A stretch of 9,184 nt of DNA, from NCBI GenBank assembly GCA_016295145.1, contig JAEDLR010000068.1, positions 1 through 9,184 on the forward strand, given 5' to 3'. The notes below the pieces were generated by a model. That model saw nothing but the letters and a program-made list of their open reading frames with translations, did not search any database and was not told the origin of the DNA. The first letter of the stretch is position 1. Each line of letters begins with the position of its first letter. The stretch comes from Oscillospiraceae bacterium (lineage in GTDB: Bacteria > Bacillota > Clostridia > Oscillospirales > Ruminococcaceae). Both the position numbers and the translations under genes were made by a program. Shown here piece after piece: positions 1 to 7,458 of the stretch.

Positions 1-819
1 AGAAACAATCACGTCAGCATTGTGCATTGCCATAGAGGAGGCAAAATGTCCGTGCATTCCCTGCATTCCGAGAAATCTTGGATGGTCGGTGGGAACGCCT
101 GAAAGCCCCATAAGAGAACAACCGATAGGGGCATCGATCTTCTCGGCAAGAGCGAGCATTTCATCTTGCGCGCCTGCGGTAATAAGGCCGCCGCCGAAAT
201 AGATGTAGGGTCTTTTTGCGGCATTGATATGTTTTGCTGCTTCCTCAATGCGAATGTCTTTTGCGGGATAGAGCGTTTCTGCTTCAGCCGGACAAGCGGG
301 TGTGTATTCGCATTTTGCAATCTGCACATCCTTGGGAACATCAATCAGTACCGGCCCCGGTCTGCCGGATTTCGCAAGAGCAAATGCCTCACGGATTGTA
401 TCTGCCAACTGTTCCACCGAGCCCACAAAATAGTTGTGCTTTGTAATGGGAAGCGTTATTCCGGTAATGTCTATCTCTTGAAAACTATCCGTACCGATTT
501 GTTTGGTCGGAACGTTGCCGCAGATGGCAACCATGGGAACGGAATCAAGATAAGCGGTAGCAATACCAGTGACAAGATTGGTCGCACCCGGTCCCGAGGT
601 GGAAATCACAACGCCAACCTTACCGGTAGTTCGAGCATATCCGTCTGCTGCGTGTGCAGCCCCTTGCTCGTGCGCCGTCAAAATGTGATTGATCTGTTCC
701 TGATGCATATACAGGCTATCATAAACATTCAGAATTTGTCCGCCCGGATAGCCGAATACAGTATCGCATCCTTGTTCAATCAGTGTCTTTACTAAAATAT
801 CTGCGCCGGAAAGAAGCAT
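1..819 (-). CDS. ilvB: Acetolactate synthase large subunit, N-terminal part (runs off left edge)
   Basis: ThDP-dependent enzyme that condenses two pyruvates to acetolactate (Val/Leu) or pyruvate with 2-oxobutyrate to acetohydroxybutyrate (Ile). The visible 273 codons, about half of the usual 550-600, cover the pyrimidine-binding domain and the start of the central domain. Visible are the GYPGG motif (residues 23-27), the catalytic ThDP-activating Glu51 in TAHEQGAAHAADGYAR, and the STSGPGATN loop, followed by the QIGTDSFQEIDI and RPGPVLIDVPKDVQ family blocks. I chose ATG at 819 because the AAAGGAG ribosome site (828-834) lies 8 nt upstream. An in-frame ATG at 825, overlapping the leuB stop as TGATG, has only 2 nt spacing but remains possible. 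It is translationally coupled to leuB. Whether ilvN, the small regulatory subunit, follows is outside the window. The identification is firm; catabolic AlsS is unlikely given the operon. Confidence 0.95.
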   Translation of the reverse strand, partial: MLLSGADILVKTLIEQGCDTVFGYPGGQILNVYDSLYMHQEQINHILTAHEQGAAHAADGYARTTGKVGVVISTSGPGATNLVTGIATAYLDSVPMVAICGNVPTKQIGTDSFQEIDITGITLPITKHNYFVGSVEQLADTIREAFALAKSGRPGPVLIDVPKDVQIAKCEYTPACPAEAETLYPAKDIRIEEAAKHINAAKRPYIYFGGGLITAGAQDEMLALAEKIDAPIGCSLMGLSGVPTDHPRFLGMQGMHGHFASSMAMHNADVIVS

Positions 820-824
820 TCTCA

Positions 825-1904
825 TCACTCCTTTCTAAGATTATGGATGATAAGTTCGCAGCACTGTCTGCAACCTACTTCTGTCATTCCCTCGCTCATA
901 ATGTCGGCAGTGCGATATCCTGCATCAAGGTAAGCAGAAACGGCCTTTTCGATTGCATCGGCTTCCTTGGGCATGTCAAAACTGAAACGAAGCATCATAG
1001 CGGCAGAAAGAATCGTGCCGACAGGATTTGCAACATCTTTCCCTGCAATATCGGGGGCAGAGCCATGAATGGGCTCATAAAGTCCGCAAGCGGTCGCACC
1101 GAGACTGGAGGAAGGGATCATACCGATGGAGCCGGTAATCATCGATGCCTCATCCGAAAGAATATCCCCAAACATATTCTCCGTCACCACAACGTCAAAC
1201 TGCGAAGGGTCCTTGACGATCTGCATAGCACAGTTGTCAACCAGCATATCGCTCAGCTGAACATCGGGATATTCTTCGGCAAGTCTGTGCATTACCTTCT
1301 TCCAGAGGCGGCTGGAATCCAATACATTGCTCTTTTCAACGGAGCAGAGCTTCCTCCCTCTTTTTCTTGCGGTTTCAAAGCCGATTCTGCCAATACGCTC
1401 GATTTCTTCCTCGTTGTATGTAAGAACATCGATAGCAGTGGTCTTGCCGTCAATATCCTCAGTCTTATGCTCACCGAAATAGATTCCGCCGATCAGTTCT
1501 CTAACAATAATGAAATCAATGCCTTTATCTACAATTGATTTCTTCAAGGGGGAAGCATTAGCCAATTGCGGCCAAATCTTTGCAGGGCGGTTATTGGAAT
1601 AAACCCCCATTCCTGCGCGAAGGCGAAGCAACCCTTTTTCGGGGCGCATATAACCTGGCATGTCATTCCATTTATTTCCGCCGACCGCGCCAAGCAACAC
1701 GCTGTCGGATTCTACACATTTTTTCAGCATTTCCGGAGGTAACGGGTCGCCCCATTTATCGATGGCGCACCCTCCCATATCCACATCGGTATAGTTGAAC
1801 GTGTGTCCGTACAATTCAGCAATCTTATCAAGCACGCGCAACGCCTGCTCCACGATTTCAGGTCCGATCCCATCGCCGCGGATTACCGCAATATTCTTAA
1901 TCAT
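825..1904 (-). CDS. leuB: 3-isopropylmalate dehydrogenase
   Basis: NAD-dependent oxidative decarboxylation of 3-isopropylmalate to 2-oxoisocaproate, the third leucine-specific step; cytosolic homodimer. From ATG 1904 it is 359 residues, the normal family length. The fold begins with the IRGDGIGPEI motif. Active-site residues matching the Thermus enzyme are visible: Arg96, Arg106, Arg135 (in RELIGGIYFG), Tyr142, Lys191, and metal-binding Asp223, Asp247 and Asp251 (in NMFGDILSDEASM). The NAD-site segment GLYEPIHGSAPDIAGKD lies at about 274-290. An in-frame GTG at 1913 would add three residues but sits inside the AGAGGGTG ribosome site (1911-1918), which has 8-nt spacing to ATG 1904, so ATG is preferred. 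It overlaps the leuD stop by 8 nt, indicating coupling. No damage is seen. Confidence 0.97.
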   Translation of the reverse strand: MIKNIAVIRGDGIGPEIVEQALRVLDKIAELYGHTFNYTDVDMGGCAIDKWGDPLPPEMLKKCVESDSVLLGAVGGNKWNDMPGYMRPEKGLLRLRAGMGVYSNNRPAKIWPQLANASPLKKSIVDKGIDFIIVRELIGGIYFGEHKTEDIDGKTTAIDVLTYNEEEIERIGRIGFETARKRGRKLCSVEKSNVLDSSRLWKKVMHRLAEEYPDVQLSDMLVDNCAMQIVKDPSQFDVVVTENMFGDILSDEASMITGSIGMIPSSSLGATACGLYEPIHGSAPDIAGKDVANPVGTILSAAMMLRFSFDMPKEADAIEKAVSAYLDAGYRTADIMSEGMTEVGCRQCCELIIHNLRKE

Positions 1905-2394
1905 TATGCTCACCCTCTTTCAGCGATTTCAGCAATCCGCCGCTTTTGATGATGTTCTGAATAAAGGGCGGGAAGGGCTGTGCTTTATATGTTTTTCCGG
2001 TGGTAATATCGGTAATCACGCCGGTATCAAAATCTACCGTTACCTCATCGTTTGCCTGAATTTCTTCTGCCGCTTCTTCGCACTCTAAAATGGGAAGACC
2101 GATATTAATCGCATTGCGGTAGAAAATTCTTGCAAAACTCTTTGCAATCACGCATCCCGTACCGCAGGTTTTAATGACAAGCGGAGCATGCTCACGGGAG
2201 GAACCGCAGCCGAAGTTCCAACCTGCCACCATTACATCGCCGGGCCGAATTTTCTTTACAAACTCGGTGTCGATATCCTCCATGCAGTGAAGAGCCAATT
2301 CTTTTGCATCGGGAGTATTGAGATACCGGGCAGGAATAATCACATCGGTATCCACATTATCGGGATATTTGAAAGCTTTGCCTTGCGTATTCAT
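1897..2394 (-). CDS. leuD: 3-isopropylmalate dehydratase small subunit
   Basis: Small (swivel-domain) subunit of isopropylmalate isomerase, which pairs with LeuC to convert 2- to 3-isopropylmalate. It has 165 residues, the short form that usually partners the roughly 420-residue LeuC type seen next to it. Diagnostic motifs are NVDTDVIIPARYLN (13-26) and the substrate-recognition block GCGSSREHAP (62-71). A very strong ribosome site, AAGGAGGTG (2403-2411), lies in the 3' end of leuC, 8-10 nt before the ATG; leuC stops 5 nt upstream. The strong site may raise LeuD output to match LeuC. The only alternative is the homoaconitase small subunit, unlikely beside leuA, leuB and leuC. Confidence 0.96.
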   Translation of the reverse strand: MNTQGKAFKYPDNVDTDVIIPARYLNTPDAKELALHCMEDIDTEFVKKIRPGDVMVAGWNFGCGSSREHAPLVIKTCGTGCVIAKSFARIFYRNAINIGLPILECEEAAEEIQANDEVTVDFDTGVITDITTGKTYKAQPFPPFIQNIIKSGGLLKSLKEGEHND

Positions 2395-2399
2395 CGGTT

Positions 2400-3659
2400 T
2401 TACACCTCCTTGTATTCGGTAATAAAGCCCGTCAGCGCACTTGCGGCAGCTGTGTGCGGAGAAGCAAGATATACTTCGCTGTCCACATGTCCCATACGGC
2501 CGACAAAGTTACGATTGGTAGTAGCGATACAGCGTTCACCTGCCGCCAAAATGCCCATATATCCGCCGAGGCATGGGCCGCAGGTCGGTGTGGAAACAAC
2601 AGCGCCGGCATCAATAAACGCGGTGTACCAGCCACGTTCAACACATTCTCTGAGAATCTGCATTGTACCAGGAATTATGATACAGCGAATACCATCGGCA
2701 ACCTTTTTGCCTTTTAAGATGTTGTAGGCAGCTTCCATATCTTCCATTCTGCCGTTAGTACAGCTTCCGATAACAACTTGATCGATCTGAATGCCGTGAA
2801 GCTCACTTGCAGGATGGGTGTTTTCAGGAAGATGCGGGCATGCAACTGTGGGGACGATTTGAGAAAGGTCGATGTTGATGGTCTTTTCATATTCTGCATC
2901 GGCATCTGCCTCAAAAACCACTGGCTCCCGTTCACTTCTGCCGCTGAGATACTTCCTCGTTACATCATCCACGGGAAAAATGCCGTTTTTAGCGCCAGCT
3001 TCAATTGCCATATTGCAGATGCACAGGCGGTCATCCATCGAAAGGCCGTGCGTACCCTCACCGGCAAATTCCATGCTCTTATACAGCGCACCGTCCACGC
3101 CAATCATGCCGATTATGGTGAGAATAACATCCTTGCCGCTGCAATTCGCGGGCAGCTTTCCGGTAAGGTTGAATTTGATCGCAGACGGCACCTTGAACCA
3201 AGCCATACCGGTTGCCATGCCTGCCGCCATATCAGTCGAACCGACACCTGTGGAAAACGCACCGAGCGCGCCATATGTACAGGTGTGGCTGTCAGCGCCG
3301 ATGATGCAGTCTCCCGCGGTTACAACACCCTGTTCAGGCAGAAGCGCGTGCTCAATTCCCATCTTACCAACATCATAAAAGTGGCTTACACAGTGGGCGC
3401 AGGCAAATTCACGGCAGGTCTTGGATTGCTCTGCCGCCTTAATGTCCTTGTTCGGTACAAAGTGATCGAGAACAATCGCCACTCTGTCCTTGTCGAAGAC
3501 CTTGTCAAATCCCGCTTTCTTAAATTCGTTTACTGCAACTGGAGTTGTAATATCGTTGCCGAGTACAATATCCAATTTTGCGTTGATAAGCTGTCCGGCA
3601 ATCACCTTGTCAAGCCCTGCGTGGGCAGCAAGGATTTTTTGTGTCATCGTCATTCCCAT
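2400..3659 (-). CDS. leuC: 3-isopropylmalate dehydratase large subunit
   Basis: Large [4Fe-4S] subunit of isopropylmalate isomerase (aconitase superfamily). From ATG 3659 it has 419 residues, matching the short LeuC/HacA-like class rather than the roughly 470-residue enterobacterial form. The N-terminus MGMTMTQKILAAHAG is typical of that class. Cluster-ligand cysteines are visible as Cys300 (VIGSCTNGR) and Cys360/Cys363 (TCGPCLGG), with the ADSHTC block at 122-127. An in-frame GTG at 3671 would add MANK and overlap leuA by 11 nt, but it lies inside the AAAGGTGG ribosome site (3668-3675), which is 8 nt from ATG 3659. I therefore prefer ATG, which leaves one base after the leuA stop. All motifs are intact. 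Homoaconitase activity is formally possible but not suggested by the context. Confidence 0.96.
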   Translation of the reverse strand: MGMTMTQKILAAHAGLDKVIAGQLINAKLDIVLGNDITTPVAVNEFKKAGFDKVFDKDRVAIVLDHFVPNKDIKAAEQSKTCREFACAHCVSHFYDVGKMGIEHALLPEQGVVTAGDCIIGADSHTCTYGALGAFSTGVGSTDMAAGMATGMAWFKVPSAIKFNLTGKLPANCSGKDVILTIIGMIGVDGALYKSMEFAGEGTHGLSMDDRLCICNMAIEAGAKNGIFPVDDVTRKYLSGRSEREPVVFEADADAEYEKTINIDLSQIVPTVACPHLPENTHPASELHGIQIDQVVIGSCTNGRMEDMEAAYNILKGKKVADGIRCIIIPGTMQILRECVERGWYTAFIDAGAVVSTPTCGPCLGGYMGILAAGERCIATTNRNFVGRMGHVDSEVYLASPHTAAASALTGFITEYKEV

Positions 3660-3660
3660 T

Positions 3661-5334
3661 TTATTTGCCACCTTTGGTCATATTATGGAACGCGCTCAAA
3701 AGTGCTTTTGTACTTGCCGTAATAACATCGGTATCGGTACCGGCGCCCCAATACATTGTCCCGTCATCGCGCTCCAAGCCGATATAGGAAGCGGCAACGC
3801 TGCGCGAGCCCTGCCCTTGCATACTGTGCTGCGTAAAGACTTGCAACGTGTATTGCTCTGCGGTATAAGCGCTGAGTGCATTGTTCACTGCACTGAGCGA
3901 ACCGTTGCCCTCTGCCTCCATTTCGGTTTCTTTTCCGTCTTGCATAAAGGTGATACTAATCTTTACCACATCGTTTTCACGTATAAAGTCAAAGTCCGTC
4001 ACGCTGATACTACTTTGCAGATTCAGATAATGTTCGGTAAAAATATCCAGTACTTCAGCAGGTTTGAGTTCCTTGTGCTCACGGTCGGAAATATCCTTGC
4101 AGAGATAACTGAAATGCTCACGCATCTTAGTCGGCAGATTATATCCATAGGCCTGCTCCAGCAGATAACCAATTCCACCCTTACCCGACTGGGAATTCAC
4201 ACGAATCAAATCTGCATCGTAGGTACGGCCGATATCTTTCGGGTCAATGGGAATATACGGCACACTCCATTCGTGGAGTTTATTCTTATTTCTGTATTTC
4301 ATCCCCTTTGCGATCGCATCCTGATGGCTGCCTGAGAATGCAGCAAACACCAATGCTCCGGCATAAGGCGCTCTTTCGTGCACATGCATACGGGTGCAGC
4401 TCTCGTATTTTTCAACAAGATAATTCATATCGGAAAAATCGAGTTTTGGATCCACACCGTGGGCGTACATATTCATCGCCAGCGTGATGATATCCACATT
4501 ACCCGTTCTTTCGCCGTTTCCGAACAGTGTTCCTTCCACACGGTCCGCACCTGCAAGAAGTGCCAGCTCGGTATCGGCAACTCCGGTTCCACGGTCATTA
4601 TGCGGGTGAAGTGAAAGGGTGATAAACTCACGGTATTTGAGATTATCATTCATGTACTCCACTTGGCTTGCGTAAACGTGGGGAGAACTCATTTCCACCG
4701 TTACAGGCAAATTGATAATGACATTGTTGTTTTCACTCGGTTCCAATACATCAAGAACGGCGTTGCAGACCTCCAAAGCATATTCCGGCTCAGTTCCCGT
4801 AAAGGACTCGGGAGAATATTCAAAACGGAAGTTGCCTTCGTATTCAGAAGCCAGTTTTTTGACCAGCTTTGCCCCGTCGACGGCGATTTGCTTGATCTCT
4901 TCCTTGGATTTCTTGAACACCTGCTCACGCTGCGCTACACTGACAGAATTGTAAAAATGGATAATGGCGCTTGGCGCTCCTTTGCAGGCATCAAAGGTCT
5001 TACGAATGATATGCTCGCGACATTGCGTAAGCACCTGAACAGTGACATCCTCGGGGATCATATTATGATCAATGAGCGTACGGAGGAATTCATATTCCGT
5101 CTCGCTTGCTGCGGGGAAACCGACCTCAATTTCCTTAAAGCCTACCTCCAAAAGGATCTTATAATATTCCAGTTTTTCTTCAAGGCTCATAGGTATTACC
5201 AGGCTTTGGTTTCCATCGCGCATATCCACGCTGCACCAAACCGGTGGCTTTTCAATATGGTCTTTTTCGACCCATTTGTTATATTTTTTATCTACGGGGA
5301 AATATCCCACCCGGTATTTGCTTGAGTCCATCAT
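3661..5334 (-). CDS. leuA: 2-isopropylmalate synthase (long 'yeast/actinobacterial' LeuA type)
   Basis: Condenses acetyl-CoA with 2-oxoisovalerate, the first committed and leucine-inhibited step. It has 557 residues. The catalytic TIM barrel carries SVDMRDGNQSL (36-44), where the second LeuA family has RDGNQ in place of the LRDGEQ of Bacillus/E. coli-type LeuA; Asp40 is the expected metal ligand. The HPHND metal motif has His243 and His245, and the GNGERTGN loop is at 272-279. The linker contains SQSGKGGIGYLL (381-392). A C-terminal LeuA allosteric domain spans about 440-547, so leucine feedback is expected. ATG 5334 lies 6 nt after the ridA stop with a weak AGAGAG ribosome site; a second ATG follows directly at 5331. 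It touches leuC, whose ribosome site lies in the leuA 3' end. Identification is firm; the subtype assignment is from motif memory. Confidence 0.95.
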   Translation of the reverse strand: MMDSSKYRVGYFPVDKKYNKWVEKDHIEKPPVWCSVDMRDGNQSLVIPMSLEEKLEYYKILLEVGFKEIEVGFPAASETEYEFLRTLIDHNMIPEDVTVQVLTQCREHIIRKTFDACKGAPSAIIHFYNSVSVAQREQVFKKSKEEIKQIAVDGAKLVKKLASEYEGNFRFEYSPESFTGTEPEYALEVCNAVLDVLEPSENNNVIINLPVTVEMSSPHVYASQVEYMNDNLKYREFITLSLHPHNDRGTGVADTELALLAGADRVEGTLFGNGERTGNVDIITLAMNMYAHGVDPKLDFSDMNYLVEKYESCTRMHVHERAPYAGALVFAAFSGSHQDAIAKGMKYRNKNKLHEWSVPYIPIDPKDIGRTYDADLIRVNSQSGKGGIGYLLEQAYGYNLPTKMREHFSYLCKDISDREHKELKPAEVLDIFTEHYLNLQSSISVTDFDFIRENDVVKISITFMQDGKETEMEAEGNGSLSAVNNALSAYTAEQYTLQVFTQHSMQGQGSRSVAASYIGLERDDGTMYWGAGTDTDVITASTKALLSAFHNMTKGGK

Positions 5335-5340
5335 AAGAAA

Positions 5341-5718
5341 TTACTCTCTTTCTGCAATTACTTCTACCTCAACCAAAGCGCCCTTGGGGAGATCTTTCAC
5401 TGCCACACAGGAACGGGCAGGTTTTTCCGTAAAATATTGTGCATACACTTCATTGAAAGCTGCGAAATCTGCCATATCATTTAAGAAACATACCGTCTTG
5501 ACAGCGCTCTTTAGGGAAGCCCCTGCTGCGGACAGCACTGCCTGCAAGTTTTTGCAAACTCTGTGCGTTTGCTCGGTAATATTGTCTCCCTCCAACACGC
5601 CCGTTTTGGGATTGAGAGGAATCTGGCCGGAGGTAAAAACAAGATTACCCACAACTATGCCTTGCGAATACGGTCCGATCGCCGCCGGAGCCTTGTTTGT
5701 CTGAACTTTGCTACTCAT
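5341..5718 (-). CDS. ridA: RidA family 2-iminobutanoate/2-iminopropanoate deaminase
   Basis: Small cytosolic trimeric protein (YjgF/YER057c/UK114 family) that hydrolyses the reactive enamine/imine released by PLP enzymes such as IlvA, speeding 2-oxobutyrate formation and protecting other PLP enzymes from 2-aminoacrylate damage. It has 125 residues, the usual length. Visible family residues are the GPYSQG block (15-20), GQIPLNP (31-37), Arg102 (equivalent to the imine-binding Arg105 of the E. coli protein) in ARSCVAV, and Glu117 in the C-terminal LVEVEVIA signature. It sits directly between ilvA and leuA, the classic partnership. The ribosome site AAGGGG (5727-5732) is 8 nt before the ATG. The 21-nt gap to ilvA holds no terminator. 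Confidence 0.95.
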   Translation of the reverse strand: MSSKVQTNKAPAAIGPYSQGIVVGNLVFTSGQIPLNPKTGVLEGDNITEQTHRVCKNLQAVLSAAGASLKSAVKTVCFLNDMADFAAFNEVYAQYFTEKPARSCVAVKDLPKGALVEVEVIAERE

Positions 5719-5739
5719 AACTTTAACCCCTTACAAAAA

Positions 5740-6930
5740 TTATACAATCTTAAATCCTTCATCACGTAAAGATTGTGTGATCAGATTGACGTGTTCAAAA
5801 TCTCTTGTTTCCATTTCAATACGAAGATAGCAACCGGTTACACTTTCGGTATTGCCTTTTTCGTAGTGAACACCGGTTACATTGCCGCCGCAGTCAGCGA
5901 TAATGCGGGATATTTCTTTCAACTGACCGGGCTTGTCGATCAGTTCAATCAGGAAGCTCGAAGAACGGCCGGAATTGAGGAGTCCTCGGTCAATAACACG
6001 TGAAAGGCTTGTGACATCAATATTGCCGCCGGATACGATAGCAACGACCCGTTTACCCTTCAGGTTAAACTTATCGAACATGACAGCAGCCACCGCTGCA
6101 GCGCCTGCGCCTTCGGCAATCATCTTTTGTTTTTCGATCAAAGCAAGGATTGCACTGGCGACCTCGTCATCGCTGACAAGTGCAATATCATCCACATACT
6201 TTTTAACAATTGCATAGGTGTTTTCGCCGGGCGTTTTAACGGCAATTCCGTCCGCAATCGTGGAAACCGAATCAAGGCATTGGATTTTGCCGCCCTTGAC
6301 GGAGTTATACATGCTGGGCGCTCCTGCTACCTGTACGCCGTAAACTTTAATGGAAGGTCTGATCTGCTTTACCGTATAAGCAATGCCGGAGATCAGGCCT
6401 CCGCCGCCAATCGGAACAACTATTGCATCGATATCGTCAAGGTCATTCAGCATCTCAAGGGCAATCGTTCCTTGGCCTGCAATCACATTCTCATCATCGA
6501 AGGGATGCACAAAGGTATATCCCTCGCTTTCCTTTAACTCCAATGCCTTTTTATATGCATCGTCGTAGCAGCCTTCCACCAAGCACACCTCTGCGCCAAA
6601 GCTTTTGGTAGCTTCCACTTTGGAAATCGGTGCGGTATCGGGCAAACAAATCAGAGATTTGATGCCGTTCTTGGTTGCTGCCAAGGCGACCCCCTGGGCG
6701 TGATTTCCTGCAGAGCAAGCAACGACCCCTTTTTTCTTTTCCTCTTCAGACAGCATTGCAATTTTATATGCCGAACCTCTGACTTTAAAGGAACCGGTAA
6801 TTTGCAGGTTTTCGGGCTTTAGGTACAACTCACACTCAGGAGCAATCCCATAAGCTCTAACCACATTCGTTTCACGGATGATGCTTTTCAATACCGTCTG
6901 CGCATTAAATACTTTGTCAAGTGATAGCAT
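5740..6930 (-). CDS. ilvA: Threonine dehydratase (threonine ammonia-lyase) with ACT domain
   Basis: PLP enzyme converting threonine to 2-oxobutyrate and ammonia, the entry to isoleucine synthesis. It has 396 residues: a fold-type II PLP domain followed by one ACT domain (about 323-396, starting SSSFLIELIDKPGQL). Lys49 in TGSFKVRG is the expected Schiff-base lysine. SAGNHAQG (73-80) and the phosphate-binding tetraglycine loop GGGG (175-178) are intact. The roughly 400-residue single-ACT form is shorter than E. coli IlvA (about 514, two ACT-like regions), and homologues include both biosynthetic and TdcB-like enzymes. Placement first in an Ile/Leu operon with ridA argues for the biosynthetic role and feedback through the ACT domain. 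The ribosome site AGGAAG is 4 nt before ATG 6930. The upstream T-box leader should control this gene and all those following. Confidence 0.95.
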   Translation of the reverse strand: MLSLDKVFNAQTVLKSIIRETNVVRAYGIAPECELYLKPENLQITGSFKVRGSAYKIAMLSEEEKKKGVVACSAGNHAQGVALAATKNGIKSLICLPDTAPISKVEATKSFGAEVCLVEGCYDDAYKKALELKESEGYTFVHPFDDENVIAGQGTIALEMLNDLDDIDAIVVPIGGGGLISGIAYTVKQIRPSIKVYGVQVAGAPSMYNSVKGGKIQCLDSVSTIADGIAVKTPGENTYAIVKKYVDDIALVSDDEVASAILALIEKQKMIAEGAGAAAVAAVMFDKFNLKGKRVVAIVSGGNIDVTSLSRVIDRGLLNSGRSSSFLIELIDKPGQLKEISRIIADCGGNVTGVHYEKGNTESVTGCYLRIEMETRDFEHVNLITQSLRDEGFKIV

Positions 6931-6988
6931 TATTCTTCCTTACGCCTTTCATTTTAATATTGATTCGTTATCGGGTCCGCTTTCAGGC

Positions 6989-7030
6989 AAAATAAAAACC
7001 GTCTCAAAGCTGTTACTTGCTTTGAGACGG
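6989..7030 (-). terminator. Intrinsic terminator of the T-box leader
   Basis: Perfect 12-bp hairpin, CCGTCTCAAAGC (7019-7030) with GCTTTGAGACGG (6999-7010), an 8-nt loop, then a TTTTTATTTT tract (6989-6998). Its 5' arm overlaps the antiterminator 3' arm. It ends the transcript 58 nt before the ilvA start unless a tRNA stabilises the antiterminator. Confidence 0.95.
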
Positions 7031-7173
7031 GTGTAAATAACAATTTAGCACTCGCGGTACCACTCAAATTGCGAATATAATCATTCGCCACCTCTTCGAA
7101 GTCTATCAACTTCTATGCACTAACGCAGCATTCGCGGGAAGTGCCTACTGGGTGTTAAGCCTTTGGGACTTCC

Positions 7174-7272
7174 GGCTCGGAAGTGATAGGAATTTCTACT
7201 GCATTTTGTCGGGATCGCACCATACCCGACTCTCTGAAAAAACGACTCATAGATTCCGTCTTCGTCACAGCC
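7174..7272 (-). promoter_or_regulatory. T-box Stem I, module 2, specifier AUC (isoleucine)
   Basis: Closing helix GGCT (7269-7272) with AGCC (7174-7177), perfectly paired. The helix above the specifier loop is GGAAT with ATTCC. The distal hairpin GTCGGG/CCCGAC follows the CAGAGAG motif. The specifier is ATC at 7185-7187, followed by ACTTCCGAGC. A register two bases upstream would read CTA (leucine), but the base after it would be U rather than the conserved purine, so AUC is preferred. It differs from module 1 by one base in the specifier. Confidence 0.7.
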
Positions 7273-7326
7273 TTTAACAACGGTTCGAAGTCAAACAACC
7301 TCTATGCACTGACGTAGCATACACGG

Positions 7327-7360
7327 GGAGCCCTACACACCCTAACAGGCTTCAGGCTCC
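7327..7360 (-). promoter_or_regulatory. Stem II-like helix of T-box module 1
   Basis: GGAGCC (7355-7360) pairs perfectly with GGCTCC (7327-7332). The matching helix in module 2 is GGAAGT (7168-7173) with ACTTCC (7137-7142). Three of six base pairs differ between copies, and all remain Watson-Crick. That covariation supports a real RNA helix after each Stem I. Confidence 0.6.
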
Positions 7361-7458
7361 AGCTCAGAAGTGAGAGGTCCAAGGTTTATACACATACTGA
7401 TTCGCACCAACTATCAGCTCTCTGGAACGCTTTAACCTGACCATTCTTCGTCATAGCC
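7361..7458 (-). promoter_or_regulatory. T-box Stem I, module 1, specifier CUC (leucine)
   Basis: Closing helix GGCT (7455-7458) with AGCT (7361-7364), including one G-U pair. The helix above the specifier loop is GGTC with GACC. A distal hairpin CTGAT/ATCAG follows the CAGAGAG motif. The specifier is CTC at 7372-7374, directly followed by the conserved A and then CTTCTGAGC. A register two bases upstream also reads CTC, so leucine is favoured in either register. The spacing to GAGC is the same as in my recollection of the Bacillus glyQS leader. Confidence 0.75.

Noticed and set aside
783..1538. 251-codon plus-strand open frame antisense to leuB, with similar long plus-strand frames at 166-795, 2778-3722, 3490-4335 and 4663-5325.
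   Set aside because: Each lies opposite a well-identified minus-strand gene, has no ribosome site or recognisable domain, and mirrors the codon structure of the real gene.
1905..1913. GTG start for leuB at 1913, giving 362 residues.
   Set aside because: The GTG is part of the AGAGGGTG ribosome site that serves ATG 1904 at 8-nt spacing.
3660..3671. GTG start for leuC at 3671, giving 423 residues.
   Set aside because: The GTG lies within the AAAGGTGG ribosome site for ATG 3659, whose product begins with the usual LeuC N-terminus.
6918..6952. Tiny leader peptide (ATG at 6952, 11 codons) overlapping the ilvA start.
   Set aside because: It has no ribosome site and no run of regulatory codons; the T-box already explains the attenuation.
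7185..7189. Reading the module 2 specifier as CUA (Leu) rather than AUC (Ile).
   Set aside because: It would be followed by U instead of the conserved purine and shifts the spacing to GAGC. Kept as the main alternative in the findings.
7276..7330. A second complete T-box unit (full tandem T-box).
   Set aside because: No T-box motif, acceptor bulge or terminator follows module 1.
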